Source: Neoarius graeffei (lineage: Eukaryota > Chordata > Actinopteri > Siluriformes > Ariidae). Taken from it: a DNA stretch of 64,000 nt. This document shows positions 31,931-43,312 of this stretch, in pieces; position 1 is the stretch's first letter; every line of letters starts with the position of its first letter. Under the pieces are notes generated by a model, which was given only the letters and a program-made list of their open reading frames with translations, was not told where the DNA came from and did not search any database. The stretch covers positions 38,795,732-38,859,731 of the forward strand of contig NC_083587.1 of assembly GCF_027579695.1 (NCBI RefSeq), in the 5' to 3' direction. The position numbers were made by a program, and so were the translations under genes.

Positions 31931-34590
31931 AACTTTATTTCAGACACCAAAAGTCCATATGTCATTTAATTAAAAAAAAACAGTATAAATGATAAATTAA
32001 GACAAAAAAATAAAAGCAAAGAAATAAGAACAAGCACATACATAAAAACAATTATAAAAAATATAAACTCTTGCACCAATGCCTCCTAAGCCTAGACGTA
32101 AAATGGTAACAACTTTTTAGCGGACTAGCCAAGGCCTCAATTATAGCATTCTCAGACCTATCTATACGACACATAAAACTATACATTAAATGTCTTAAAA
32201 GTGCCTCAAAAGTTGGCACTGCAGAGGACACAAATAATTCACTGGCACTATGCCATCTAGGGACCCTGAGTAGCAGCCTCATTGCATCATTATATGCTAC
32301 CATGAGTTGCTGCATACTACCCTTTTTAAAGCAGGACCACAATTGAGAAGTGTATAAAGGTGTGATGTACGTTCTGAACAAGGAGCATTTCACATCATTG
32401 GAGCACATAGAAAACTTACGTATAAGCATATTAGCTTGGGAATAAATTTTACATCTCTGTCGATAGATGTCCTTGTCATCTGACCAGTCATCGGATATGA
32501 CATCTCATCTCATCTCATTATCTCTAGCCGCTTTATCCTGTTCTACAGGGTCGCAGGCAAGCTGGAGCCTATCCCAGCTGACTACGGGCGAAAGGCGGGG
32601 TACACCCTGGACAAGTCGCCAGGTCATCACAGGGCTGACACATAGACACAGACAACCATTCACACTCACATTCACACCTACGGTCAATTTAGAGTCACCA
32701 GTTAACCTAACCTGCATGTCTTTGGACTGTGGGGGAAACCGGAGCACCCGGAGGAAACCCACGCGGACACGGGGAGAACATGCAAACTCCGCACAGAAAG
32801 GCCCTCGCCGGCCACGGGGCTCGAACCCAGGACCTTCTTGCTGTGAGGCGACAGCGCTAACCACTACACCACCGTGCCGCCCCCGGATATGACATGTCCA
32901 AGATATTTTATTTCATCACACACAGCAAGAGGACCGCCTGCCAAGGAAAACGTGGGAAAATTTGATTTCCTGTCCCCAACGCTTCTAACTATCATTATTT
33001 GGCTCTTCTTAGCATTATACTGTATATCATGATCCAGGCCATACTGAGAGCACACCTTTAACATCTGCTGTAGCCCAGCACTATAAGGACACAGCAGGAC
33101 CAAGTCATCTGTATATATCAAATGGTTAACAATAGTGTTGCCCACAAGGCAGCCAGTTTTTAATCCATTTAACTGATCAGAGAGATAATCCATATACACA
33201 TTAAATAAAATAGGAGACAAAATCCCACCTTGACGCACTCCATTACTGACAGAAAATGGAGCCGACACAACATTATCCCATTTAACCTGAAACATTTGAT
33301 GAGCATACCAAAACACTAATATTCTCACTAAAGGCTTAGGGACACCTCGATCTAACAACTTTAAAAATAATTTTTCATGATTGATTCTATCAAATGCTTT
33401 AGATGCGTCAATGAAGCACAGGAAAACGGTTGAGTTCAGGCTAGTGTATCTTGCTACACTCTCTGTGAGAGCATATATTCATAGGTCAGTCCCATGCTTT
33501 CTTTTAAAACCAAACTGATTATCATGAGTATACACATACATTTCTATCTTAACTAGCAGTATTCTCTCCAAGACTTTGGACAAGATACTGGCTAGTGCGA
33601 TAGGTCTGTAATTGCTAATACCGTTAAGCTTACCAGCTTTATCCTTAAGTACAGGCACTAACATTACGGCCATAATAGATTTGGGTAGGACTCCATGAAC
33701 TATACAGCCAGTAAAGCACATAGACAATAAGCGACAGAGCTTATAACTGGCAAATTTTAAATGCTCTGCAGTAATGCAGTCCATACCACAGGCCTTATTA
33801 TTATCCAGCATGTTAATGGCATCAGTGACATCAGCTGCCCTTACTACCATATCAGCAGAGATGCCATGTTCAAGACGGATATGAACAGAGTTACTTTTCA
33901 CACAGTTAAAATGGTTACAATAATGCTCACGCCAAAGATCAGCTATTTTTTCTGGGCCACTGACACCTTCAATGTCTGAGGGCAGGGGAGTTTTACTATT
34001 GTTCATGACTTTTACTTCTTTCCAGAATTCAGTAGGGTTACTACTCTGTAGCTTTCTAGCAAGTGAGTCTGCTCTCATTGTGTCCTCATTTTCCTTAATA
34101 AAACGGAGGGCATATTTAAATCTAGCATTAGTACGTTTTTTCAACTCTAACAAATCTCCCTGTCTAGGTCTACCAGCCTCAACCCAATTTCTAAATGCCT
34201 TTCTTGCCACAGCATGCTGTTCAGCCACAAACTCATTCCACCCAGGTCGAATGTTTGGAACTTTACACTTACTATTAAACAAAGATACACTGGAGGTATT
34301 AAGACATTTAACAATATCATCATACATGACACACAATTCATCAGTATGTTGTACATTCTTACAGTTGATATCTGTGCACATTAAAGCTTCTTTGGGCAAG
34401 ACAATATTATTTAGACAACTATCTGTAAGGTTTAAATACCCAGCCATATCCTCATCACACAGTTTTGACCAGTCCAGTTTACTTGAGGGAGCAGTGTTAT
34501 TATTGCTGGCCAGCAGGGGGACATTCTCAACATTTAACAGTGCAACTAAACGTATGTGATCAGTTATGGTGTTATCTTTGCAAATAAATG
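31905..34590 (-). pseudogene. 5'-truncated LINE with reverse transcriptase
   Basis: Read on -: a short end of the endonuclease region (TDHIRLVALLNVE, about 34560), then RT motifs SNYRPIALASILSK, FIDASKAFDRINH, GVRQGGILSPILFN and YTDDLVLL (YADD variant), a YLGHVI block, the C-terminal region (32052-32429), a 3' UTR ending AAATAAAGTTTA and a (TGTA)n tail (about 31905-31930 on +). A frameshift near 33480 and a SINE at 32504-32883 break it. It probably belongs to the jockey/CR1-L2 side of the LINEs; the clade is not certain. Confidence 0.85.
32504..32883 (-). mobile_element. SINE, copy 5 (inserted in the LINE)
   Basis: Full SINE on - flanked by the 12-bp duplication CGGATATGACAT (32492-32503 and 32884-32895). 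Removing it restores the LINE frame across YLGHVI...SDDWSD, so it is younger than the LINE. Confidence 0.93.
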
Positions 34591-34608
34591 TGTACTTGTA
34601 AATATACT

Positions 34609-35015
34609 GTTTTTCATTTGCAAATCAAAAATACATTTGTAAAACTGACAATTCTGTGAAATGTGAGTCGCATTTGTGGATCAGCAATGACACGCATTCA
34701 CCGCTTTTTTCCTCTGTGGCGTATTTTTGAGACACTCTGCAAAATCCACAAATGCAGACAAGATCCACAAATAGCCTCACATGCACATTCACGTCCACTA
34801 GATGGCAGTGTGGTAAGACAACGGATCTGACAAGTGCTAAGACAAAGGAAAACGTTGAAATTGCTGAAATTGAAGTGTGCTGAAATGGAAACGTCTGATG
34901 GATGGGTATGTTACATTGATGAATTGTCAATAAGGTGTTGTTACTATGTGTTGTTACGAAATTATGTTAGCATACCTCATAGTCTCTTGCTAATGTAACG
35001 TCAGGTAATGTAAAA
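34609..35015. repeat. 0.4-kb direct repeat, right copy
   Basis: Same sequence and orientation as 30471-30879, about 4.1 kb away, starting right at the truncated LINE end. Weak similarity resumes beyond the end (AAATATCCAA) after a roughly 60-bp gap relative to the left copy. Confidence 0.85.
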
Positions 35016-35969
35016 TATCCAAACTCAAGTTTTACAAGCTTCTGGGTTACACCGGGTAGTGCAATTATGGGTCATTACTTTTTTAGTATCAGGGTCGTTT
35101 GTGATTTCAGAAAAATGATTTTAGCTACTTAGAATAATTTGTGTTGTTTAAGAAAGAAAAATGTATTAAAATGATTGTTTACGGCTACTATATTTGATAA
35201 CTTGCTGGAAAGGTTGCACAACATTAAACAAAACTATAAAATGTGTGGAAAGCATGTCATTCATTAATAAATGAAAAAAACGAAATCATTCACAAACTGC
35301 AGTGGTATAAGAGGAATAAAATCGAACATGCTGTAACAGGTTTACACATACATCGTACCCAGGGGTTAAATTGGGATTGGTTATGTGGGGGGGCTCTGCC
35401 TCGTACCCGCCCCTGCCCCTGCCGCCCTGCCCCAATATACTTTTTGGAAAATAACCCTCTAATTTGATAACCATATCATATTGCACAGAGATATACACCT
35501 TATCTGTGTGTTGTAGGCCTATGTGTGTCTTGTAGTGCCCCCCTACACATTATGGCAGTTTGAATGTAGATTGGTTGGCCAATGTAACAGATTGTACAGG
35601 TTGTTATACATTGGTTTGAAGGAAATGATTAGTGGGGGGTCTGGGGGTCCTCCCCCAGAAGTTTTTTATTATCATACATGTTATTTGCTGAATTCTGGTG
35701 CATTTTAATAAGTTGTTAGCTGACTTTACAGAGGTAGGTTGAGCAAGATCATGTTAAATCTTGTCACATGCCTACAGGTGAAAAATGTGAAGGAGAAATG
35801 TTCAGTGAGAAAATTTGAAGGCTTGCACAATCTTAAACCAAAACAGTTGATTTATTTTGGAAGATAAATGTTAAATATGCCAAAACACTGTCAGTCAAAT
35901 TGTCAATCAAATATATTCATGCAGTGAATGCAACCAAATACAAACAACACTATAACATTGGAAGCATTT

Positions 35970-36232
35970 ATTATTATTGTTATTATTATGTATTCAATTA
36001 TTTATTTGGCATGTGGTACTTTTTGTATTGTCTAGAACATACATAAGATGAGCATATTATAGCAGCAAAATAGAAGCACAATCATTTGAATGCAGCAAAA
36101 GTTTTGCTGCATTCAAATGATTGTGCTTCTATTTTGCTGCTATAATATGCTCATCTTTCGTATGTTCTAGACAATACAAAAAGCACCACATGCCAAATAA
36201 ATAATTGAATACATAATAATAACAATAATAAT
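35970..36232. repeat. Long palindrome 1 (131-bp arms, 1-nt centre)
   Basis: The arms 35970-36100 and 36102-36232 are reverse complements with about 3 mismatches by eye. The centre is AGCAAAAGTTTTGCT. As RNA it would fold into a hairpin of about 260 nt. Confidence 0.92.
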
Positions 36233-36341
36233 TACACTAATAATACACTAATAATATTAACAATAAATAATAAATTAACATTAAATTAAATATTAACAAT
36301 AAATAATAAAACACTAATAATATTAACAATACAGTGAACAT

Positions 36342-36571
36342 AATCATTATCATATTTTTTATTATTAAAAACAAAATATCAAATAATACTGAAGAGGGGA
36401 AAAAATAATACTGATCTAAATATGTTGTGTTTTTATTTTTAGACAGTATGTGTTTTGCTAAACACATACTGTCTAAAAATAAAAACACAACATATTTAGA
36501 TCAGTATAATTTTTCCCCTCTTCAGTATTATTTGATATTTTGTTTTTAATAATAAAAAATATGATAATGAT
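36342..36571. repeat. Long palindrome 2 (about 113-bp arms, 4-nt loop)
   Basis: The arms on either side of TGCT (36456-36459) are reverse complements apart from a 1-nt indel (AAAAAATAA versus AAAAATTA) and few changes. The two palindromes share no obvious sequence except AT-rich flanks. Confidence 0.9.
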
Positions 36572-37249
36572 TGGATCGTATGCAGGTAAAAGGGGAGACG
36601 GTGTACGGAGAAAATTATAAACAAGTCACAACGCTGAAACACAAGCCCAAAAACCCGCAAACCACGACTTCTGATTTTTTTTAAAGCGAGCTCACAAAAA
36701 AAGAAACCCCAAAGTCGCTTATAAAAAGCGGAATTGGCAACCCACGCAGTGTTCCAGAAACCAGAATCTCTGATCGCAAGTTCTGTTCTAAATAGCTTTG
36801 ACAGGTCGTCTTGTTATCAGGAAAACTATGATCTATCTCATAAAAGTCATGGGTTTATTGATTAATAAAACGATATTTAATTATTCAGAACTGAAAATCA
36901 TGAAAAGGGTTTGTTGCTTTTGATGTGTGCGTGATCATATGCCATCCGCTCCGAGCTTATGTGCCGGGGCTGAGCCCCGGACAGCCCCGGCCCAATTTAA
37001 CCCCTGATCGTACCACCTTACTGTTCTTTACATATACATTGTTTTCACAATGGCTGTTTTACAGACACCTTAAAAATGGCTGTAATGTTCTTCCTTGATT
37101 AGCCTGGACAGCAAGTGTTAAGAACAGCTGATAACTTCAGTTTGATACAAGACCTTTAAAATTAAAAACGCTCATACTCGAGTTAATACACTCCGGATGA
37201 CTTGACTTAGTCAATAACACAGTTACAGAACAGAAATTATTTATAATTG

Positions 37250-37445
37250 AACTTTCTGGTGTCACCCAGATGAGGGGTTCCTCTCAAGGTGTCTTCCTCT
37301 CGTCGCCTCATGGATTTTTTTTCCTTGCTACCGTCACCGCTGACTTTCTCATTATGGATGAATTTAAATTGGATAACCAGTTTTTGTAAAGCTGCTTTGT
37401 GACAATGTCCATTGTTAAAAATACTATATAAATACAACTGAACTG
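37250..37445 (+). repeat. Interspersed repeat A, diverged copy
   Basis: Contains TTTCCTTGCTACCGTC and GTAAAGCTGCTTTGTGACAA and ends ACTATATAAATACAACTGAA, the tail missing from the first part of the copy at 8018. Confidence 0.75.
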
Positions 37446-37605
37446 AATTAAATCACGAGCCATTATCGAGCAACCCTAAGCTCAACAGAATGCTCCATCT
37501 TGCAGATCATAGGTTGAGATGCAGTATACTGAAAAAAGACATTTTTCCATAATTTCTCTATAGGTTATGATTTAGACTATCTACATTTTTTTAAGTCCTC
37601 ATCTA

Positions 37606-39366
37606 CAGTGGTGCTTGAAAGTTTGTGAACCCTTTAGAATTTTCTATATTTCTGCATAAATATGACCTTAAACAACATCAGATTTTCACACAAGTCCTAA
37701 AAGTAGATAAAGAGAACCCAGTTAAAGAAATGAGATCCAATATTACATATCTGTGAGTGGCAAAAGTATGTGAACTTTTGCTTTCAGTATCTGGTGTGAC
37801 CCCCCTTGTGCAGCAATAACTGCAACTGAACGTTTCTGGTAACTGTTCTGCACACCGGCTTGGAGGAATTTTAGGCCATTCCTCCGTACAGAACAGCTTC
37901 AACTCTGGAGTGTTGGCTTGGCCATTCTAAAACATTAACTTCATTCTTCTTTAACCATTCTTTGGTAGAACGACTTGTGTGCTTAGGGTCGTTGTCTTGC
38001 TGCATGACCCACCTTCTCTTGAGATTCAGTTCATGGACAGATGTCCTGGCATTTTCCTTTCGAGTTTGCTGGTATAATTCAAAATTCATTGTTCCATCAA
38101 TGATGGCAAGCCGTCCTGGCCCAGATGCAGCAAAACAGGCCCAAACCATGATACCATCATGTTTCACAGATGGGATAAGGTTCTTATGCTGGAATGCAGT
38201 GTTTTCCTTTCTCCAAACATAACGCTTCTCATTTAAACCAAAAAGTTCTATTTTGGTCTCGTCCGTCCACAAAACATTTTTCTAATAGCCTTCTGGCTTG
38301 TCCGCGTGATCTTTAGCAAACTGCAGATGAGCAGCAATGTTCTTTTTGGAGAGCAGTGGCTTTCTCCTTGCAACCCTGCCATGCACACCATTGTTGTTCA
38401 GTGTTCTCCTGATGGTGGACTCATGAACAGTAGCCAATGTGAGAGAGGCCTTCAGTTGCTTAGCAGTTACCCTGGGGTCCTTTGTGGCCTCGCTGACTAT
38501 TACAGGCCTTGCTCTTGGGTGGCACGGTGGTGTAGTGGTTAGCGCTGTCGCCTAACAGCAAGAAGGTTCTGGGTTCGAACCTCATGGCCGACAGGGGCCT
38601 TTCTGTGTGGAGTTTGCATGTTCTCCCCGTGTCCGCGTGGGTTTCCTCTGGGTGCTCTGGTTTCCCCCACAGTTTAAAGACATGCAGATTCGGTACAATG
38701 GGGCCACTGTAATTGGCGCAAGCTGTTGTGGTTTCCCATGCCATGATGTATGTCCATATATATAGATCTTCCTATGGCAAAAAAGCTAAATAAATAAATA
38801 AATAAATGATCTTTGTTGGTCGACCACTTCTGGGGAGGGTAACGGTGGTCTTGAATTTCCTCCATTTGTACACAATCTGTCTGACTGTGGATTGGTGGAG
38901 TCCAAACTCTTTAGAGATGGTTTGGTAACCTTTTCCAGCCTGATGAGCATCAACAACGCTTTTTCTGAGGTCCTCAGAAATCTCCTTTGTTTGTGCCATG
39001 ATACACTTCCACAAACATGTGTTGTGAAGATCAGACTTTGATAGATCCCTGTTCTTTAAATAAAACAGGGTGCCCACTCACACCTGATTGTCATCCCATT
39101 GATTGAAAACACCTGACTCTAATATCACCTTCAAATTAACTGCTTACCCTAGAGGTTCACATACTTTTGCCACTCACAGATATGCAATATTGGATCATTT
39201 TCCTCAATAAATAAATAACCAAGTATAATATTTTTGTCTCATTTGTTTAACTGGGTTCTCTTTATCAACTTTTAGGACTTGTGTGAAAATCTGATGATGT
39301 TTTAGGTCATATTTATGCAGAAATATCGAAAATTCTAAAGGGTTCACAAACTTTCAAGCATCACTG
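37606..39366 (-). mobile_element. Tc1 transposon with inner and outer repeats, broken by a SINE
   Basis: Ends read CAGTGGTGCTTGAAAG (left) and CTTTCAAGCATCACTG (right) between TA dinucleotides. Inner repeats (GTGGCAAAAGTATGTGAAC at about 37756; GTTCACATACTTTTGCCAC at about 39155) give an IR/DR layout. The - strand encodes the HTH part (ISKEFGLHQSTVRQIV, 38772-39000) and the catalytic part with WTDETK and QQDNDPKH (37871-38272). The third acidic residue region is damaged (SQHSRVEA). A SINE splits the gene between them. Confidence 0.9.
38518..38812 (+). mobile_element. SINE, copy 6 (alternative 3' tail)
   Basis: The standard tRNA head and ATGTTCTCCCCGTGT body switch, after GACATGCAGATTC, to a different 3' end (GTTTCCCATGCCATG...) finishing in (TAAA)n. 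It is a chimeric or sub-family SINE inserted in the Tc1 transposase frame. Confidence 0.8.
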
Positions 39367-40599
39367 TATGATGTTTACATTACACCAGCTTTGAGGGAAC
39401 ATTTTTATACTGAACATGACCCAGAATGAAAAAGTGGTGATTAATATGGTGACAAAAATAAATATTAAAGAACAAAGCTGAAACCAGACTAAACCACAGA
39501 GGGGTTTCAGAAAAGGGCAGAGTTCAGGTTTATGTTAGAAGAAAATGAGTGACTCCAGAACCAGAGACACTGGCGGCAGCAGGGAAGTGCAAATATGAAC
39601 GAAATGCATTAATAGAAATCGCTGGACAAACAACTCAACACAGACCGCATGGAAGATTACGACAGAGAGGTTTTCTAAAACTAAAAATGATATTTTTGAA
39701 GGAATGTTAGTCATTTATACTAAAGCCAACAGTGAGATCATTTCTGTACTTTAGCAGCCAATGAAAAGCTCAGTCCACGATCATCAAGAAAAGATAAGCG
39801 ACAGCTCGGGCAAAGCTACGATGAGACATTCCTTCAGCAACAGATCATGCAGTTAAACTGCAATGGAAAGGGACATCGAGCAAAACCTAAAGGTTCAGGT
39901 CAGTATTAGTGTCGGCGTCATGTTAAGTAGCAAACAATGACAATGGTCAGTCGGTGTATACTAAGGGGAAATAAGTATTTGTAGACATTTTTCTTCTTAT
40001 TTATTATACCTCCAGTGCATATATCCACATCAAATTTACACACAGTGTCTTTTGATTTTGTACCAGGGAATATGAACAAAATGTACCGGAAATATGTATT
40101 CATTAAGCATAAAAGCCGAAAGCATAGAAACCCACTTCATGAAGCTTGCAATGAACAATTCTTGTGGTGACATTGGTTCCAGAGGCAGTTGGAACAGCAG
40201 CTATGGAAATTGTACACATTATGCACTGTGCTTTAACAGGAGCTGAGCTATTGATGCTCCTAGACACTTCCATTTCACAGTAATAGCACTTACAGTGGAC
40301 CAGGGCTGATCTAGCAAGGCAGAAATTTTACAAACTGGCAAACAGACACACACTTATATATGAGTTAAAGTGCAGCCACCTTTCATTTGAGGGTATTGAC
40401 TGCTTGGCTGTTATACGGCCTGATGTGTGCTAATCCCTCATTATTTCACTTAAAAGTAAGCAGCTAGAGTTGCTTCCAAGTACAGCACTGCAGATTTGGA
40501 ATCTGCTGCTGTTAAAAGGAAAGAACACCACTGGTGAGCTAAGGAGCACCAAAAGCCCCCCCCCAAAAAAAAAAAAAAAAACCTCTGGAAGAAGAATTC

Positions 40600-41140
40600 T
40601 TCCCGTGATGAAGTAAAAACCATTCACAACATGACCCTCCATAATGTCGGTATATCCATGTCGAAGTCAGCAATCAAGAGAACTTTTCATGAGACTAAAT
40701 CAAGGTTCACCAGATAAGTAAAATCACTGGTAAGCTTCAAAAACAGGAAGACTAGATTGGAGCATACCAAAGACATATCAGAAAGCCTGTACAGTTCCGG
40801 AACAAAATCCGATGGACAGATGAAACAAAGATCAGTGTCTACCAAAATGATGGGAAGAGAAGAGTACAGAGAAAAGAAGGAACTCACCAAATGCTTCAAA
40901 AGCAACCGAAGACTTTTTTAGGCAAAGTTGCAAGAACGTTCTGCAATGCCAAGTTACTCATCTGACCTGAAGTCAATTCAGCATGCATTTCATGCTGAAG
41001 GCAAAAAGCCCCAAGAACAAGCAGGAATGGAAGACAACCTCAGTAAAGGCCTGGCAGAGCATCACCAGGGAAGAAACCCAGAGTATAGTGATGTCTCTAG
41101 GTTCACTGACTGCAAAGGACTTGCAACTAAGTACTGAAAA
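40600..41140 (+). pseudogene. Tc1 transposase remnant
   Basis: Pieces in shifting frames: the first-Asp region WTDETKISVY, then the glutamate region (SDLKSIQHAFH, with E replaced by Q) and the C-terminal CKGLATKY plus stop at about 41137. The middle is deleted, so it is non-functional. Confidence 0.7.
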
Positions 41141-41299
41141 CGAGAGCTTTATTTTTAAACGATTGTGTTTGGCTGTCCAATCACTTTTGGTCCTTTTAAA
41201 AGGGACCACATACAAAAAGTGCTGTATTTCCTACACTGTTCAGGTACAGCTTTAAATTAAAGCTGAAAGTCTGCATTTCAATCTCATATTCATTATTAG

Positions 41300-41625
41300 T
41301 GGCACGGTGGTGTAGTGGTTAGCACTGTTGCCTCACAGCAAGAAGGTTCTGGGTTTGAACCCAGTGGCCGACAAGGGCCTTTCTATGTGGAGTTTGCATG
41401 TTGTCTGCGTGGGTTTCCTCCCACAGTCCAAAGACATGCAGGTTAGGTTAATTGGTGGCTCTAAATTGATCATGAGTGTGAATGGTTGTTTGTGTCTTTA
41501 TGTGTGTGTCAGCCCTGCAATGAGCTGGCGACTTTTCCAGGGTGTACCCTGCCTCTCGCCCATGCTCGGCTGGGATAGGCTCCAGCTCGCCCCCCACGGG
41601 ATAAGCAGTTACAGATAAAACAAAC
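41300..41625 (+). mobile_element. SINE, copy 7
   Basis: SINE with a diverged body (internal deletion after GCATGTTGTCTGCG), flanked by the 12-bp duplication ATTCATTATTAG (41288-41299 and 41626-41637). Confidence 0.9.
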
Positions 41626-42307
41626 ATTCATTATTAGGTTTCAACACCGATAACAACAATAATGTAATGTCCAAATAATTATGGACCTGACTGTCAATGT
41701 CGGGTTTATATAAAACTAAATTCAAATAATTTATAAATCAAGTTCTAGATTTAACTGCTGCTTCTGCAAAAAATAAAAAATAAAAATCACAAATTGCACC
41801 TGGTGTAAAAGATGTTCAAAAGCTTTCACACAACTGGTAGCAATCAAGTTGAAGTTCAAGACCTTCCTCAAGGTCTCAGGGCAAACAACACTCAAAAGCA
41901 TAAGCTACAAAAGTCGAAGCAAAAAGCATCCCATAAACATCCCTGTCAATCGAAGTGATTCAGTAATATACAGGTGAAAAGTTTACAGCACCACAACTAA
42001 TCGTACGCAAGATTTCACAGCATGCTCTCGGATTCATGATAAGGAAGGCAGAAGCCAGCTGTCGAAAAGGATGACCTGAAAACAGGAACACAAGTTACAT
42101 ACAGAAGTTCATCAAAGAGACCTCTGTAACCTTGGGGAGCTGCTGCTGATGATGACTGGTCAAGAGAAATGAGCTAAAACTGAACCACAATTTTGCAAAC
42201 GCCGAATTACTCTTCCCCTAGATGTCTCGAAGCTGTAACTGCCAACAACAGCTTTGCAACAAAGTCCTAATGTTGTTCATTTGTGAGGTCTGAACGCCCC
42301 CCCCCCA

Positions 42308-42309
42308 CT

Positions 42310-42355
<46 letters not shown>
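42308..42355. repeat. (AATC)n microsatellite
   Basis: About eleven AATC units after a C-rich stretch. A separate (GA)n tract of about 30 bp lies at 42672-42703. Confidence 0.93.
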
Positions 42356-42669
42356 GTTTTAAACATCACTTAGTTTATGCTTATGAATACATACTTTTGT
42401 TCATAAGGCAAAAGATATATGTGTAAATCTGAAGCGGATGTGTCTCTGCACATACTTATTTCCCCTCACTGTAAACTACAAACAGCTCTGATTCTAATCA
42501 CAATGCAGTGTCAGTGGGTTAAATTCCACTAGAGGCTCAGAATGAGGTCATATCAGGATTAAAAAGGAGAGCAAGGATGCAAAAAAGGCAGATAGTCACT
42601 GATGTATGGCCGAGTGCTAGTCACAGTAGCATAGTGTGAATGAGAACCAAGGAATGCCAGAGGAGGTGC

Positions 42670-42708
<39 letters not shown>

Positions 42709-42951
42709 ATTTTTCATAGAGGGTGTCATTTAGCCAAAAAAAGGTCAAAGAAAAAGAAGGCTTATATTATATACTGTACATGTGAGGACAAGTGTTTTAC
42801 TGGGAAATAGGCCACTCATATTTTTCCATATGAACAACATCTGGGACATTGAGCAACATTATTCAATATGTCACTCATCACTCGTGAGGAAATCAATGAA
42901 TTGTTTTGATAAATTTGGGTACTTTTTTTTTTTGGAAATGTGTCTATATAG

Positions 42952-43312
42952 GGCGGCACGGTGGTGTAGTGGTTAGCACGGTCGCCTCACAGCAAGAAGG
43001 TTCCGGGTTCAAACCCAGCGGCCTTTCTGTGTGGAGTTTACATGTTCTCCCCGTGTCTGCGTGGGTTTCCTCCGGGTGCTCCGGTTTCTCCCACAGTCCA
43101 AAGACGTGCAGTTAGGTTGACGTGGGGTGGCCTTGGGCTGAGGTGCCCTTGAGCAAGGTACCTAACCCCTGACTGCTCCCCAGGCGCTGTAGTGTGGCTG
43201 CCCACTGCTCCGAGTGTGCATGTGTTCACTGCTTCAGATGGGTTAAATGCAGAGGATGAATTTCACTGTGCTTGAAGTGTGCATGTGACGAATAAAGGTT
43301 TCTTCTTCTTCA
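42952..43312 (+). mobile_element. SINE, copy 8 (other 3' module)
   Basis: The tRNA-like head and first body part are shared with the other copies. After GACGTGCAGTTAGG the sequence switches to a distinct module (GAGCAAGGTACCTAACCCC ... GTGACGAATAAAGGTTTC) with a (CTT)n-like end. This 3' end is common in other fish SINEs, so the element is a composite sub-family. Confidence 0.8.

Larger units (their letters stand above)
35360..37006. mobile_element. Non-autonomous hAT element with two long internal palindromes
   Basis: Perfect 16-bp terminal inverted repeats, CAGGGGTTAAATTGGG on the left and CCCAATTTAACCCCTG on the right, are bounded by an exact 8-bp duplication ATCGTACC (35352-35359 and 37007-37014). 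The CAGGG start and 8-bp duplication are diagnostic of hAT. No transposase is encoded in 1647 bp. Near the left end are C-rich stretches and GGGGGTCCTCCCCCAGAA (about 35645), also seen at 8390. The centre holds two long palindromes. Confidence 0.93.
39961..42471 (+). mobile_element. Tc1-like element with nested insertions
   Basis: Left end CTAAGGGGAAATAAGTATTT and right end AATACTT..-type inverse (CATACTTATTTCCCCTCACTG) lie next to TA. Inverted similarity continues inwards (ATATGTATTCATTAAGCAT at about 40095 versus GCTTATGAATACATAC at about 42380). Within it, + strand pieces KIRWTDETKISVYQNDGK (about 40805-40858) and a C-terminus ending CKGLATKY mark a decayed transposase. A SINE, an (AATC)n microsatellite and unidentified DNA are also enclosed. 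Confidence 0.65.

Noticed and set aside
32467-32892. 141- and 119-codon frames at 32.5 kb, and similar frames at 5.6, 7.3, 60.3 and 60.5 kb
   Set aside because: They are conceptual translations of the SINE body, repeated at every copy. The SINE is not protein-coding.
30471-35015. LTR retrotransposon bounded by the 0.4-kb direct repeats
   Set aside because: The blocks lack TG...CA ends, a primer-binding site and a purine tract. The interior is a LINE in the opposite orientation, with its own tail and an unrelated microsatellite.
37871-38272. Host gene suggested by the 133-codon frame with WTDETK
   Set aside because: The motifs and the flanking inverted repeats identify it as part of a broken Tc1 transposase.
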